Part shown: positions 33,901 through 41,443 of the stretch, piece by piece
How the letters are laid out: every line of letters begins with the position of its first letter
Position numbering within the stretch: position 1 is the first letter of the stretch
Source: Roseateles_E sp005503085
GTDB taxonomy: Bacteria > Pseudomonadota > Gammaproteobacteria > Burkholderiales > Burkholderiaceae_C
Length of the DNA stretch: 41,961 nucleotides
Assembly (NCBI RefSeq): GCF_028462495.1
Contig: NZ_JAQOWX010000041.1
Location: forward strand, 1-41,961
Reading direction: 5' to 3'
Notes under the pieces: model-generated
What the model was told of the DNA's origin: nothing
The model's database searches: none
What the model saw: the letters and a program-made list of their open reading frames with translations, nothing else
Translations under genes and position numbers: made by a program

Positions 33901-34208
33901 ATCACCAGGCTCATCACCAGCAGCGCGAAGGCCTTGGCCTGGCGTTGCGGCGGCTGCCAGACGGTCAGCGCCGCCAGCGCCGCCGTGCCCCAGGTCAGCA
34001 GCGGCGGGATCAGTCCGTTGAAGGGCTCGCCACCGAGGCGGCCAAACCATTGCAGACTGCCGGCCAGGCCGCAGATCAGCGCGCAGGCGGCCAGGAACAA
34101 GCGCATCGAATGGCGCCGCACGCTGCGCTCCAGCGCGGCAGCGGCGTCGCCGGGGCCGACATCATGCCCGACCAGGCTGCTCAAATCGTCCAGGGTTTCC
34201 TTGCTCAC
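30924..34208 (-). CDS. multi-PAS hybrid sensor histidine kinase
   Basis: A 1,094-residue membrane sensor kinase. Five to six transmembrane segments occupy residues about 36-197. Four PAS-type sensor regions follow at about 205-330, 335-455, 460-580 and 585-700; the third has MVNKTFERLSGYSAEEVLGRT and the fourth IEEMFGWPPGGLLGQ. The HisKA dimerisation box is FLANTSHEIRTPLNGLLG with phospho-acceptor His726. The ATPase domain shows NALKFT, DTGPGIEP and GTGLGLSI. A C-terminal receiver domain carries DAVLMDVQMPVM with phospho-acceptor Asp1017 and the conserved Lys in FLTKPID. Signal and output are unknown: no HPt or separate response regulator is encoded nearby, so phosphate must pass to a partner elsewhere. 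It lies downstream of pyrF on the same strand, 141 bp away. Confidence 0.95.
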   Translation of the reverse strand: MSKETLDDLSSLVGHDVGPGDAAAALERSVRRHSMRLFLAACALICGLAGSLQWFGRLGGEPFNGLIPPLLTWGTAALAALTVWQPPQRQAKAFALLVMSLVIASAVALALSRQLGLASISLGIMSLMVVLATALQGVRAGLFIFGISLLAVAGLVFAELEGWGPGAAAPASLPARLATHLILLGSGLVIGLGCMRMLRRSIQAAGERNARFRHLLSMAADWYWEMDREFRFTHLAEDKPGSSGLDLAARLGKAPWDVEHLGLSDEDLDAHRADLESHRAFHGVVARRRGPDGAVRFVSISGEPRFDAQGSFRGYWGVGRDVTNEVQAEQAVAATETRYRELFRRSPSPLVLHRWGRVLDANPAAMAMFGYTQRSSMIGQDLFSHYEPGDDERARQRAAKIEAMAVGAMLPMAEFKLRTLSRRRRLVQATSVRVDATSGPATLSFFIDQTEASRAQDALRRSEGLLSHLVATSPDVITLTEMSSGRYAMVNKTFERLSGYSAEEVLGRTSDEIGIWQDVEERARVIDGVRQHGKVSEVPVNFITKSGEPIAMVLSAAPFNMDGQAYLVVNARDVTESERTRLVHAAILQNASIGITLTRDQHFVQVNPLIEEMFGWPPGGLLGQHGSVVWPGVEAYAAVGEELGSRLAAGEQVEIERPMRRRDGSTFLCRLLAKAVDPNHPSRGGTIWIMEDVTEKRRVEAALAQAKDEAQAANRAKSAFLANTSHEIRTPLNGLLGLARMVQQPDLDEATRRQYLDQMLDSAESLSGLISDILDLSKIEAGRLTLESLPFALRDLLGTMRLAYLTLAQARGLSFRIDVDEDVPAWVVGDPMRTRQILSNYLSNALKFTQAGAVAVRVRRQDEERLRIEVTDTGPGIEPALHERLFQPFTQADESTTRRYGGTGLGLSICRELAELMGGTVGVDSTPGQGSTFWAELPLPGAPTPISTTLREARDNQDLQGLRVLMVEDNPVNMMIAVALLEQWGLEVSQASDGSQAVEAINAQASMGKPFDAVLMDVQMPVMSGHEATRQVRRRFPATELPIVALTAAALISERDEALAAGMNDFLTKPIDAPRLRATLVRLIGHKDNDQHRS

Positions 34209-34349
34209 AACGCCATTCGCTCCGCTCGCGCCGAAGCCGGTCTTCGACGAAGAGCGCAGTCTCCGCCAGAACCCGGCGGCCTGAATACCCGGTCAGCCCC
34301 CGAATGCGTGGGCTTATCGCAGCAGTTCGGGGTAAACGCGAACTAATGC

Positions 34350-35177
34350 TCAGGCGGGGCGAGCCTGGTTCAGCTGCTCGCGGGTCTGCTGCGCAGCGCG
34401 GCGGGCCGCTGCGGCAAAGTCGTCGCCGCCGCTGGCGTAGAGCACGGCGCGCGAGGAGTTGACGATGATCAGGCCGTCGCTGCGCAGGCCGGCCCGCACG
34501 GTCGCGTCGGCATCGCCGCCCTGGGCGCCGACGCCGGGAATCAGCAGCGGCAGGGTCGGCGCGAGCTCGCGCACCCGAGCGATCTCCTCCGGATAGGTGG
34601 CGCCCACCACCAGACCGAGCTGACCGTTCTTGTTCCACGCGGTCTGCGCCAGCGCGGCCAGATGCTCGAACAGGCGCGGCTGGCCCGGCACATCGGCCAG
34701 GCGCTGCATCTGCCAGTCATTGCCGCCGGTGTTCGAGGTGCGGCACAGCAGGATGGCGCCTTTGTCGGGGTAGCGCAGATAGGGCTCGATCGAGTCGAAG
34801 CCCATGAAGGGCGACAGCGTCACCGCGTCGGCCTGGTAGCGCTCGAAAGCCTCTTTCGCGTACTGCTCGGCGGTCGAGCCGATATCGCCGCGCTTGGCAT
34901 CCAGGATCACCGGCACATGGGGCGCGACCCGCTTGATGTGCGCCATCAGCCGCTCCAGTTGATCCTCGGCGCGATGGGCGGCGAAGTAGGCGATCTGCGG
35001 CTTGAAGGCGATCACCAGGTCCTTGGTGGCGTCGACGATGGCCGAGCAGAAGTCGTAGATGCGGCCGGCATCGCCCTTCCAGGCGCCGGGGAAGCGGGCC
35101 GGGTCCGGGTCCAGGCCGATGCACAGCAGGGAGTCGTTCAGGCGCGTGGCCTGCTGGAGTTGGCTGATGAAGCTCAT
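34350..35177 (-). CDS. pyrF: orotidine 5'-phosphate decarboxylase
   Basis: PyrF converts orotidine monophosphate to UMP, the last step of de novo pyrimidine synthesis, in the cytosol. The 275-residue protein is the longer type 2 form. Markers include SLLCIGLDPDPARFP near the N-terminus, the catalytic signature VILDAKRGDIGSTAEQY (Asp/Lys/Asp cluster), and TLSPFMGFDSIEPYL, LGLVVGATYPEEIARVRE and LLIPGVGAQGGD for phosphate and barrel loops. The start ATG at 35177 lies 13 bases after the purB stop, so purB and pyrF form one operon joining purine and pyrimidine synthesis. All expected motifs are present. Confidence 0.95.
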   Translation of the reverse strand: MSFISQLQQATRLNDSLLCIGLDPDPARFPGAWKGDAGRIYDFCSAIVDATKDLVIAFKPQIAYFAAHRAEDQLERLMAHIKRVAPHVPVILDAKRGDIGSTAEQYAKEAFERYQADAVTLSPFMGFDSIEPYLRYPDKGAILLCRTSNTGGNDWQMQRLADVPGQPRLFEHLAALAQTAWNKNGQLGLVVGATYPEEIARVRELAPTLPLLIPGVGAQGGDADATVRAGLRSDGLIIVNSSRAVLYASGGDDFAAAARRAAQQTREQLNQARPA

Positions 35178-35190
35178 CGCATGGCCTCGT

Positions 35191-36570
35191 TCAGATCTTG
35201 CCGGCCAGCTCGGCCGCCTTGCCCGTATAGCTGCCCGGCGTCATCGCCAGCAGCCGGGTCTTCTCGGCCTCGGGCAGTTCCAGCGTGTGGATGAACTCGC
35301 GGATCGATTCGCGGGTGATGGCCTTGCCGCGGGTCAGCTCTTTCAGGCGCTCGTAGGGGTTGGGCAGGGCGTAGCGGCGCATCACGGTCTGGATCGGCTC
35401 GGCCAGCACTTCCCAGGCGCTGTCCAGGTCCTCGGCCAGCGCGGCCTCGTTGACCTCCAGCTTGTCCAGGCCCTTCAGCAGCGACTCATAGCCCAGCACC
35501 GCGTAGCCCAGCGCGACGCCCATATTGCGCAGCACGGTGGAGTCGGTCAGGTCGCGCTGCCAGCGGCTGATCGGCAGCTTCTGGCTCAGATGGCTCAGCA
35601 ACGCATTGGCCAGGCCGAAATTGCCCTCGGCGTTTTCGAAGTCGATCGGGTTGACCTTGTGCGGCATGGTCGAGCTGCCGATCTCGCCGGCCACCGTGCG
35701 CTGCTTGAAGTAGCCCAGCGACACATAGCCCCAGACATCGCGCGACCAGTCGATCAGGATGGTGTTGGTGCGGGTCACCGCATCGAACAGCTCGGCCATA
35801 TAGTCGTGCGGTTCGATCTGGATGGTGTAGGGGTTGAACGTCAGCTCCAGCTGTTGCTCGATGACGCGCTGGCTGAAGGCCTCCCAGTCGAACTCGGGCC
35901 AGGCCGACAGATGGGCGTTGTAGTTGCCGACCGCGCCGTTCATCTTGGCCAGCAGCTTGACGTCGGCGATGCGCGCGCGGGCGTTGCGCAGGCGGGCGAC
36001 AACGTTGGCGATCTCCTTGCCCACCGTGGTCGGGCTTGCGGTCTGGCCGTGGGTGCGGCTGAGCATCGGCGTGGCGGCCAGCGCGTGGGCCATGGTGCCG
36101 AGCTTGGCGATGATGCGGTCGACGGTGGGCAGCAGCACCTCGGCGCGTGCGGCCTTCAGCATCAGGCCGTGGCTGGTGTTGTTGATGTCCTCGCTGGTGC
36201 AGGCAAAGTGCACGAACTCGCCGGCGGCCTTCAGCTCGGGCGCATTCTCGAAGCGCGACTTCAGCCAGTACTCGACCGCCTTGACATCATGGTTGGTGGT
36301 CTTCTCGATGTCCTTGATGGCCTGGGCATCGGCCTCCGAGAAGCGCGTCACCAGCGAGCGCAACAGCCCGCGCGCGGCCTCGGACAGGGGTTTGAACTCG
36401 TCGAAGCCGGCATCGGACAGCGCGATGAACCACTCCACCTCGACCTGCACGCGCCGGTGCATCAGCCCGAATTCGGACAGCAGCGGGCGCAGAGCGGCCA
36501 CGCGCGAGGCATAGCGGCCATCCAGGGGCGAGAGGGCGCTGATACTGGAGAAGGCGGAGAGCGTGGTCAT
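35191..36570 (-). CDS. purB: adenylosuccinate lyase
   Basis: PurB catalyses two fumarate-releasing steps of purine synthesis: SAICAR to AICAR, and adenylosuccinate to AMP. The 459-residue protein is of the E. coli type. It starts ALSPLDGRYASRVAALRPLLSEFGLMHRRVQVEVEW, then has ACTSEDINNTSHGLM, the base-bearing region TPMLSRTHGQTASPTT and the fumarase/lyase signature SSTMPHKVNPIDFENAEGN. The C-terminus (MTPGSYTGKAAELA) is normal. No clear ribosome-binding site precedes the ATG at 36570, but homology supports this start. It is divergent from the BMP transporter genes, with a 173-bp intergenic region in between. Confidence 0.97.
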   Translation of the reverse strand: MTTLSAFSSISALSPLDGRYASRVAALRPLLSEFGLMHRRVQVEVEWFIALSDAGFDEFKPLSEAARGLLRSLVTRFSEADAQAIKDIEKTTNHDVKAVEYWLKSRFENAPELKAAGEFVHFACTSEDINNTSHGLMLKAARAEVLLPTVDRIIAKLGTMAHALAATPMLSRTHGQTASPTTVGKEIANVVARLRNARARIADVKLLAKMNGAVGNYNAHLSAWPEFDWEAFSQRVIEQQLELTFNPYTIQIEPHDYMAELFDAVTRTNTILIDWSRDVWGYVSLGYFKQRTVAGEIGSSTMPHKVNPIDFENAEGNFGLANALLSHLSQKLPISRWQRDLTDSTVLRNMGVALGYAVLGYESLLKGLDKLEVNEAALAEDLDSAWEVLAEPIQTVMRRYALPNPYERLKELTRGKAITRESIREFIHTLELPEAEKTRLLAMTPGSYTGKAAELAGKI

Positions 36571-36743
36571 GGCGTGTGCGCGGGCTGGCCGCGAGAGCTG
36601 AGGGCAAACCCGGAGATTTTATCCGGCCGGCCCGAGCCGGCCGAAATCCTTCTGGCAAACCATGCTTGGCAGGCCGGCACGCCTCTTGCCTAATGCCAAC
36701 GAGCCCTTCGCCCCCGTCGACCTCAACATCAAGGAAACACGCC

Positions 36744-37751
36744 ATGAGATCTGCCCCGAGCTCCGCCCTGCGCCGCCTCACCCTCGGTCTGGCCGCCGCC
36801 AGCCTTGCCGCCCTGGCCCTGCCGGCCGCGGCGCAGGCCAAGCTCAAGGTCGCCGGCATCTACACCGTGCCGGTCGAGCAGCAATGGGTCAGCCGCATCA
36901 ACAAGGCGCTGAAGGCGGCCGAGGCGCGCGGCGAGATCGAGTACGCCTTCTCCGAGAACGTCAGCAATGCCGACTACGAGCGCGTGCTGCGCCAGTACGC
37001 CGAGAAGGGCTATGGCCTGGTGGTCGGCGAGGCCTTCGCGGTCGAGGCGGCGGCACGCAAGGTTGCCAAGGACTATCCCAAGACCGCCTTCCTGCTGGGC
37101 TCCAGCGGCAAGCCGGCCGCGCCCAACTTCGCGGTGTTCGACAACTACATCCAGGAGCCGGCCTATCTCAGCGGCATGATTGCCGGCGGCGTCAGCAAGA
37201 GCGGCAAGATCGGCCTGGTCGGCGGCTTTCCCATCCCCGAGGTCAACCGCCTGATGCATGCCTTCATGGCCGGGGCCAAGGAGATCAACCCCAAGGCCGA
37301 GTTCACCGTCAGCTTCATCAACAGCTGGTTCGACCCGCCCAAGGCCAAGGAGGCCGCTTTCGCGATGATAGACAAGGGCGCCGACGTGATGTACGCGGAG
37401 CGCTTCGGCGTCAGCGACGCGGCCAAGGAGCGCAAGGTGCTGGCCATCGGCAATGTGATCGACACCCAGGCCCAGTATCCCGACACCGTGGTCGCCTCGG
37501 CGCTCTGGCATATGGAGCCCAGCATCGACCGCGCGATCAAGGCGGTCAAGGCCAACGCCTTCAAGGCCGAGGACTACGGCCCCTACTCGATGATGAAGCA
37601 CAAGGGCAGCGAGCTGGCGCCCCTGGGCACCTTCGAGAAAAAGGTGCCGGCCGATGTGGTCGCCAAGGTCAGGGCCAAGGAAAAAGCCATCCTGGACGGC
37701 AGCTTCGTCGTCAAGGTCGACGACAGCCAGCCGAAATCGACCAGCAAGTGA
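36744..37751 (+). CDS. BMP-family periplasmic substrate-binding protein
   Basis: A 335-residue binding protein of the Med/BMP (PnrA-like) family, which binds purine or pyrimidine nucleosides for ABC importers. A Sec signal peptide covers residues 1-32 (basic start, LTLGLAAASLAALALPAAAQA, cleavage before KLK); no lipobox Cys, so it is a soluble periplasmic protein. Family features: LKVAGIYTVPVEQQWV, GYGLVVGEAFAVEAAARKVA, AYLSGMIAGGVSKSGKIGLVGG, INSWFDPPKAKEAAFAMIDKGADVMY. The ATG at 36744 fits the signal peptide; an upstream extension to 36576 does not. The stop overlaps the ATPase start (GTGA). Placement next to purB is consistent with nucleobase or nucleoside uptake, though specificity cannot be read from sequence. 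Confidence 0.93.
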   Translation: MRSAPSSALRRLTLGLAAASLAALALPAAAQAKLKVAGIYTVPVEQQWVSRINKALKAAEARGEIEYAFSENVSNADYERVLRQYAEKGYGLVVGEAFAVEAAARKVAKDYPKTAFLLGSSGKPAAPNFAVFDNYIQEPAYLSGMIAGGVSKSGKIGLVGGFPIPEVNRLMHAFMAGAKEINPKAEFTVSFINSWFDPPKAKEAAFAMIDKGADVMYAERFGVSDAAKERKVLAIGNVIDTQAQYPDTVVASALWHMEPSIDRAIKAVKANAFKAEDYGPYSMMKHKGSELAPLGTFEKKVPADVVAKVRAKEKAILDGSFVVKVDDSQPKSTSK

Positions 37752-39455
37752 CGCTCCCGGCGCTGCAGCTGCGCGGCATCAGCAAGCGCTTCGGCGCGCT
37801 GCTGGCCAATGACGGCATCTCGCTGACGCTGGAGCAGGGCCAGGTCCTGGCCCTGCTGGGCGAGAACGGGGCCGGCAAGAGCACGCTGGTGTCCATCCTG
37901 TTCGGCCATTACGTCGCCGACGCCGGCGAGATCACGGTGTTCGGCCGGCCGCTGCCGCCGGGCCAGCCCAAGATGGCGCTGGCCGCCGGCATCGGCATGG
38001 TGCACCAGCACTTCACCTTGGCCGAGCGCCTGACGGTGCTGGACAACGTGATGCTGGGCCTGGAGCCGCTGTGGCTGCCCTTCGCGCGGCGCCAAGCGCA
38101 GCGCCAGCGCCTGCTCGATACCGCGCAGCGCTTCGGCCTGCAGGTCGATCCCGACGCGCTGATCGCCGACCTCTCGGTCGGCGAGCGCCAGCGCGTCGAG
38201 ATCCTGAAGGCCCTGGTGCGCGGCGCCCGCATCCTGATCCTGGACGAACCCACGGCGGTGCTGACGCCGCAGGAAAGCCAGTCGCTGTTCGCCTCGCTGA
38301 AGGCGCTGGTGGCCGAAGGCATGGCCATCATCTTCATCAGCCACAAGCTCGACGAGGTGCTGGCGGTCTCGGACCGCATCGCGGTGCTGCGCGGCGGCAG
38401 GCTGATCGCCGAGCTGGATGCGGCCGGCGCGTCCAAGGCCGATCTGGCCGAGGCCATGGTGGGCCGCGCGGTGCCAAGCCCCAAGCGCGCGGCGACGCAG
38501 CCCGGCGACATCGTNGGTCTCGGACCGCATCGCGGTGCTGCGCGGCGGCAGGCTGATCGCCGAGCTGGATGCGGCCGGCGCGTCCAAGGCCGATCTGGCC
38601 GAGGCCATGGTGGGCCGCGCGGTGCCAAGCCCCAAGCGCGCGGCGACGCAGCCCGGCGACATCGTCTGCCGCCTGCGCGGCGCCACGCTCGCGGCCAAGC
38701 CGGGGCTGCGCGGCGTCGATCTGGAACTGCGCGCCGGCGAGGTGCTGGCGGTGGCCGGTGTAGCCGGCAATGGCCAGCATGCGCTGGCCGATCTGCTGCA
38801 CGGGCTCGTGGGCCTGGAGGCCGGCGAGCTGCGGGTGCTGGGGCAAGACCTGGCCCCAAGGCCCGGAGCCTGGCTGGCCGCCGGCGTGGCCCGCATCCCG
38901 GAGGACCGCCATGCGGCGGGCGTGGTCGGCGACCTGCCGCTGTGGGAGAACGCGCTGCTGGAGCAGTACCGCGCCCCGACCTTCTCGCGCTGGGGGCTGT
39001 TGAAGCGCAAGCGCTCACGCGCTCATGCGCAGGACATCGTGCAGCGCTTCGATGTGCGCGGCCTCGAAGACCGCGGCCTGGACACGCTGACCCGCAGCCT
39101 GTCGGGCGGCAATATGCAGAAACTCATCCTGGGCCGCGCGCTGACCGGCGATCCCGAGGCCGGCAAGGCCGGCACTCGGCCGCGGCTGATCGTTGCCAAC
39201 CAGCCGACCTGGGGCCTGGATGTCGGCGCGGTCGCCTATGTGCACCAGCAGTTGCTGGACGCCTGCGCGGCCGGCGCGGCGGTGCTGCTGATCTCCGAAG
39301 ACCTGGACGAGATCTTTGCCATCGCCGACCGCATCGCGGTGATGCACGAGGGCCGGCTCGGCGTTGCGAAGCCGCGTGCCGACTGGACCCTGGCCAGCAT
39401 AGGCCTGGAGATGGCCGGCAGCCCAGCGGGAGAGGCGACTGCCCATGCGGCTTGA
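37748..39455 (+). CDS. BMP-family ABC importer ATPase (frame broken by an assembly duplication)
   Basis: The energising subunit of the importer, with two fused nucleotide-binding domains. Domain 1: Walker A GENGAGKST (about residues 38-46), signature LSVGERQRVEILKAL, Walker B ILILDEPTAVLT. Domain 2: a degenerate P-loop AGVAGNGQHAL, signature LSGGNMQKLILGRAL and the class-typical VANQPTWGLD. As given, the frame breaks at the N (38515), because a 150-bp copy plus N adds 151 bases. Removing them restores one 518-codon frame, the usual length. The start is GTG at 37748, overlapping the binding-protein stop. It overlaps the first permease by 11 bases. I regard the gene as intact in the organism. 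Confidence 0.9.
38365..38665. repeat. 150-bp exact tandem duplication around an N (assembly join)
   Basis: 38365-38514 and 38516-38665 read identically as far as I can compare them, with a single N between. The shift of 151 bp breaks the reading frame of an otherwise perfect ATPase gene. Overlapping contig ends pasted with one N explain this best. Confidence 0.92.
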
Positions 39456-40521
39456 GAAACGTTCACTCCCTTCGCAGGCCTGGCGCCTGGCCGCGCCGCT
39501 GCTGGCGCTGGCGATCACGCTGGCCGTCAGCTCGCTGCTGGTGGCCTGGGCCGGTGCACCGGTCGGCCAGGCCTATGCGCTGCTGCTGGAAGGCGGCTTC
39601 GGCTCGCGCTTTGCCTGGAGCGAGACGCTGACCCGCGCGACGCCGCTGATACTCACCGGGCTGGCCGCCGCCGTGGCCTTCAAGGCGCGGCTCTACAACA
39701 TCGGCGCCGAGGGCCAGCTCTATATGGGCGCACTGGCGGCGGTGCTGGTCGGTGGCCTGCATGGCGGGTCAGGTCTTGAGTGGCCGAGCTGGCTGCTGTT
39801 CCCGCTGATGATGGCGGCCGCCGCGCTGGCCGGCGCCTTGCTGCTGCTGGGCCCGGCGCTGCTGAAGAGCCGGCTGGGCGTGGACGAGGTGGTCACCACG
39901 CTGCTCTTGAACTTCATCGTGCTGCTGTTTGTTTCGTGGATGCTGGACGGGGCCATGAAGGACCCGCTGGCGATGGGCTGGCCGCAAAGCGTGGGCCTGC
40001 AGGAGTCGCTCTCCTTGAGCAAGCTGGTCGAGCGCAGCCGCGTCCACACCGGCCTGCTGTGGGCCATCGCGGCGGCCTTGCTGCTGTGGGCCCTGTTCAA
40101 GTACAGCCGTACCGGCTTCGAGATCCGCGCGGTCGGCGCCAACGCCCAGGCTGCCGCCTTTGCCGGCATGCCGGTGGCCTGGGTCAGCATCAAGGTGGCC
40201 TTGTTGTCGGGCGCGCTGGCGGGCCTGGCCGGCGCGATCGAGGTGGCCGGCCGCACCGGCTATGTGACCTTGGACATGAGCCCGGGCTATGGCTATAGCG
40301 GCATCGTGATCGCGATGCTGGCGGGCCTGAATCCGCTCGGGGCCTTGCTGTCGGCGGTGTTTGTCGCCGGCCTGCTGGTCGGCGCCGACAGCATGAGCCG
40401 CGCGGTCGGCGTGCCGACCTATATCGCCGATGTGATCGTCGCGACCGCGCTGATCGCGATGCTGGTCAGCAGCCTCCTGGTCAATTACCGCCTCCGTCTG
40501 AGGAGTCGCGATGGGCGCTGA
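39445..40521 (+). CDS. BMP-family ABC importer permease 1
   Basis: A 358-residue inner-membrane permease of the BPD_transp_2 type (sugar/nucleoside importers such as YufP). About nine to ten hydrophobic helices are visible. The conserved core RATPLILTGLAAAVAFKARLYNIGAEGQLYMGALAAVL and VDEVVTTLLLNFIVLLFV lie in the first half. FEIRAVGANAQAAAFAGMPVAW, the cytoplasmic loop contacting the ATPase, and YSGIVIAMLAGLNPLGALLSAV lie in the second. It overlaps the ATPase gene by 11 bases and the next permease by 11 bases, so the operon is tightly coupled. An oddity is the word GGGTCAGGTCTTGA at about 39766, similar to the palindrome at 15219. Confidence 0.93.
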   Translation: MRLEKRSLPSQAWRLAAPLLALAITLAVSSLLVAWAGAPVGQAYALLLEGGFGSRFAWSETLTRATPLILTGLAAAVAFKARLYNIGAEGQLYMGALAAVLVGGLHGGSGLEWPSWLLFPLMMAAAALAGALLLLGPALLKSRLGVDEVVTTLLLNFIVLLFVSWMLDGAMKDPLAMGWPQSVGLQESLSLSKLVERSRVHTGLLWAIAAALLLWALFKYSRTGFEIRAVGANAQAAAFAGMPVAWVSIKVALLSGALAGLAGAIEVAGRTGYVTLDMSPGYGYSGIVIAMLAGLNPLGALLSAVFVAGLLVGADSMSRAVGVPTYIADVIVATALIAMLVSSLLVNYRLRLRSRDGR

Positions 40522-41443
40522 GATCCTCGAGCTGCTGTCCGGCAGCGCCTTCTGGATCGCGGTGCTGCGCATCGCGACGCCGCTGATACTCGGCACCCTG
40601 GGCGTGTTGCTGTGCGAGCGCGCCGGCGTCTTGAACCTGGGCATCGAGGGCATCATGGTGGCCGGCGCCTTTGCCGGCTGGCTGACGGTCTACCAGGGCG
40701 GCGGGTTGTGGCTGGGCGTGGCGGTCGCGGCCGGGGTCGGCGCGCTGCTGGGTCTGCTGCATGGCTGGCTGACCGTGAGCCTGTCGCTGTCGCAGCATGT
40801 CTCGGGGCTGGGCATCACGCTGCTGGCCACCAGCCTGGCCAGCTATGCCTACCGCGTCAGCTTCCCCAAGGTCGAGAACCCGCCGACGATCCAGCCCTTC
40901 GCCACGATGGAGGCCTGGCTGCCGATCCCGGTGCTGAATGCGCAGACGCCGCTGACCCTGCTTGCCCTGCTGCTGGTGCCGGTCCTTGCCTACGGCCTGA
41001 ACCGCACGCCGCTGGGCCTGGCGGTGCGCATGGTCGGCGAGAGCCCGGCTGCGGCCGAGGGCCAGGGCCTGTCGGTGGTGCGACTGCGCATTGGCGCCAT
41101 CATGGCCGGCTCGGCGCTGATGGGCGTGGCCGGGGCCTTCCTGACCCTGGCGGCCTTCAACGCCTTTTACTTCAACATGGTCAACGGCCGCGGCTGGGTC
41201 TGCGTGGCCCTGGTCGTGTTCGCCTCCTGGCGGCCCGGCAAGGCTTTGCTGGGCGCGCTGCTGTTTGCCTTCTTCGATGCGCTGCAACTGCGCCTGCAGC
41301 AAAGCAGCGGCGGCGCCGTGCTGCCCTACCAGCTCTATCTGATGCTGCCCTATCTGCTGTCTATCGTCGCCCTGGTGCTGGTGGCCCGCAAGGCGGCCTA
41401 TCCGCAGGCGCTGATGAAGCCGTATCGCAAGGGGGAGCGGTGA
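40511..41443 (+). CDS. BMP-family ABC importer permease 2
   Basis: The second permease, 310 residues, pairs with permease 1 to form the heterodimeric channel. It is of the BPD_transp_2 type with eight to nine hydrophobic segments. Typical family blocks are RIATPLILGTLGVLLCERAGVLNLGIEGIMVAGAFAGW, LSQHVSGLGITLLATSLASYAYR, LGLAVRMVGESPAAAEGQGLSV (ATPase-contact loop) and GRGWVCVALVVFASWRPGKALLGALLFAFFDAL. It begins within the end of permease 1 and ends the operon. The AGGAGT about seven bases upstream of the ATG supports the start. Substrate specificity is set by the binding protein. Confidence 0.93.
   Translation: MGAEILELLSGSAFWIAVLRIATPLILGTLGVLLCERAGVLNLGIEGIMVAGAFAGWLTVYQGGGLWLGVAVAAGVGALLGLLHGWLTVSLSLSQHVSGLGITLLATSLASYAYRVSFPKVENPPTIQPFATMEAWLPIPVLNAQTPLTLLALLLVPVLAYGLNRTPLGLAVRMVGESPAAAEGQGLSVVRLRIGAIMAGSALMGVAGAFLTLAAFNAFYFNMVNGRGWVCVALVVFASWRPGKALLGALLFAFFDALQLRLQQSSGGAVLPYQLYLMLPYLLSIVALVLVARKAAYPQALMKPYRKGER

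Noticed and set aside
32334..34346. 670-codon plus-strand frame opposite the histidine kinase
   Set aside because: Antisense shadow of the kinase gene; composition dominated by Ala, Arg, Gln and His with no motif.
38365..38665. A real 150-bp tandem duplication or programmed frameshift in the ATPase gene
   Set aside because: The single N exactly at the junction and the restored frame after removing one copy point to a contig join.
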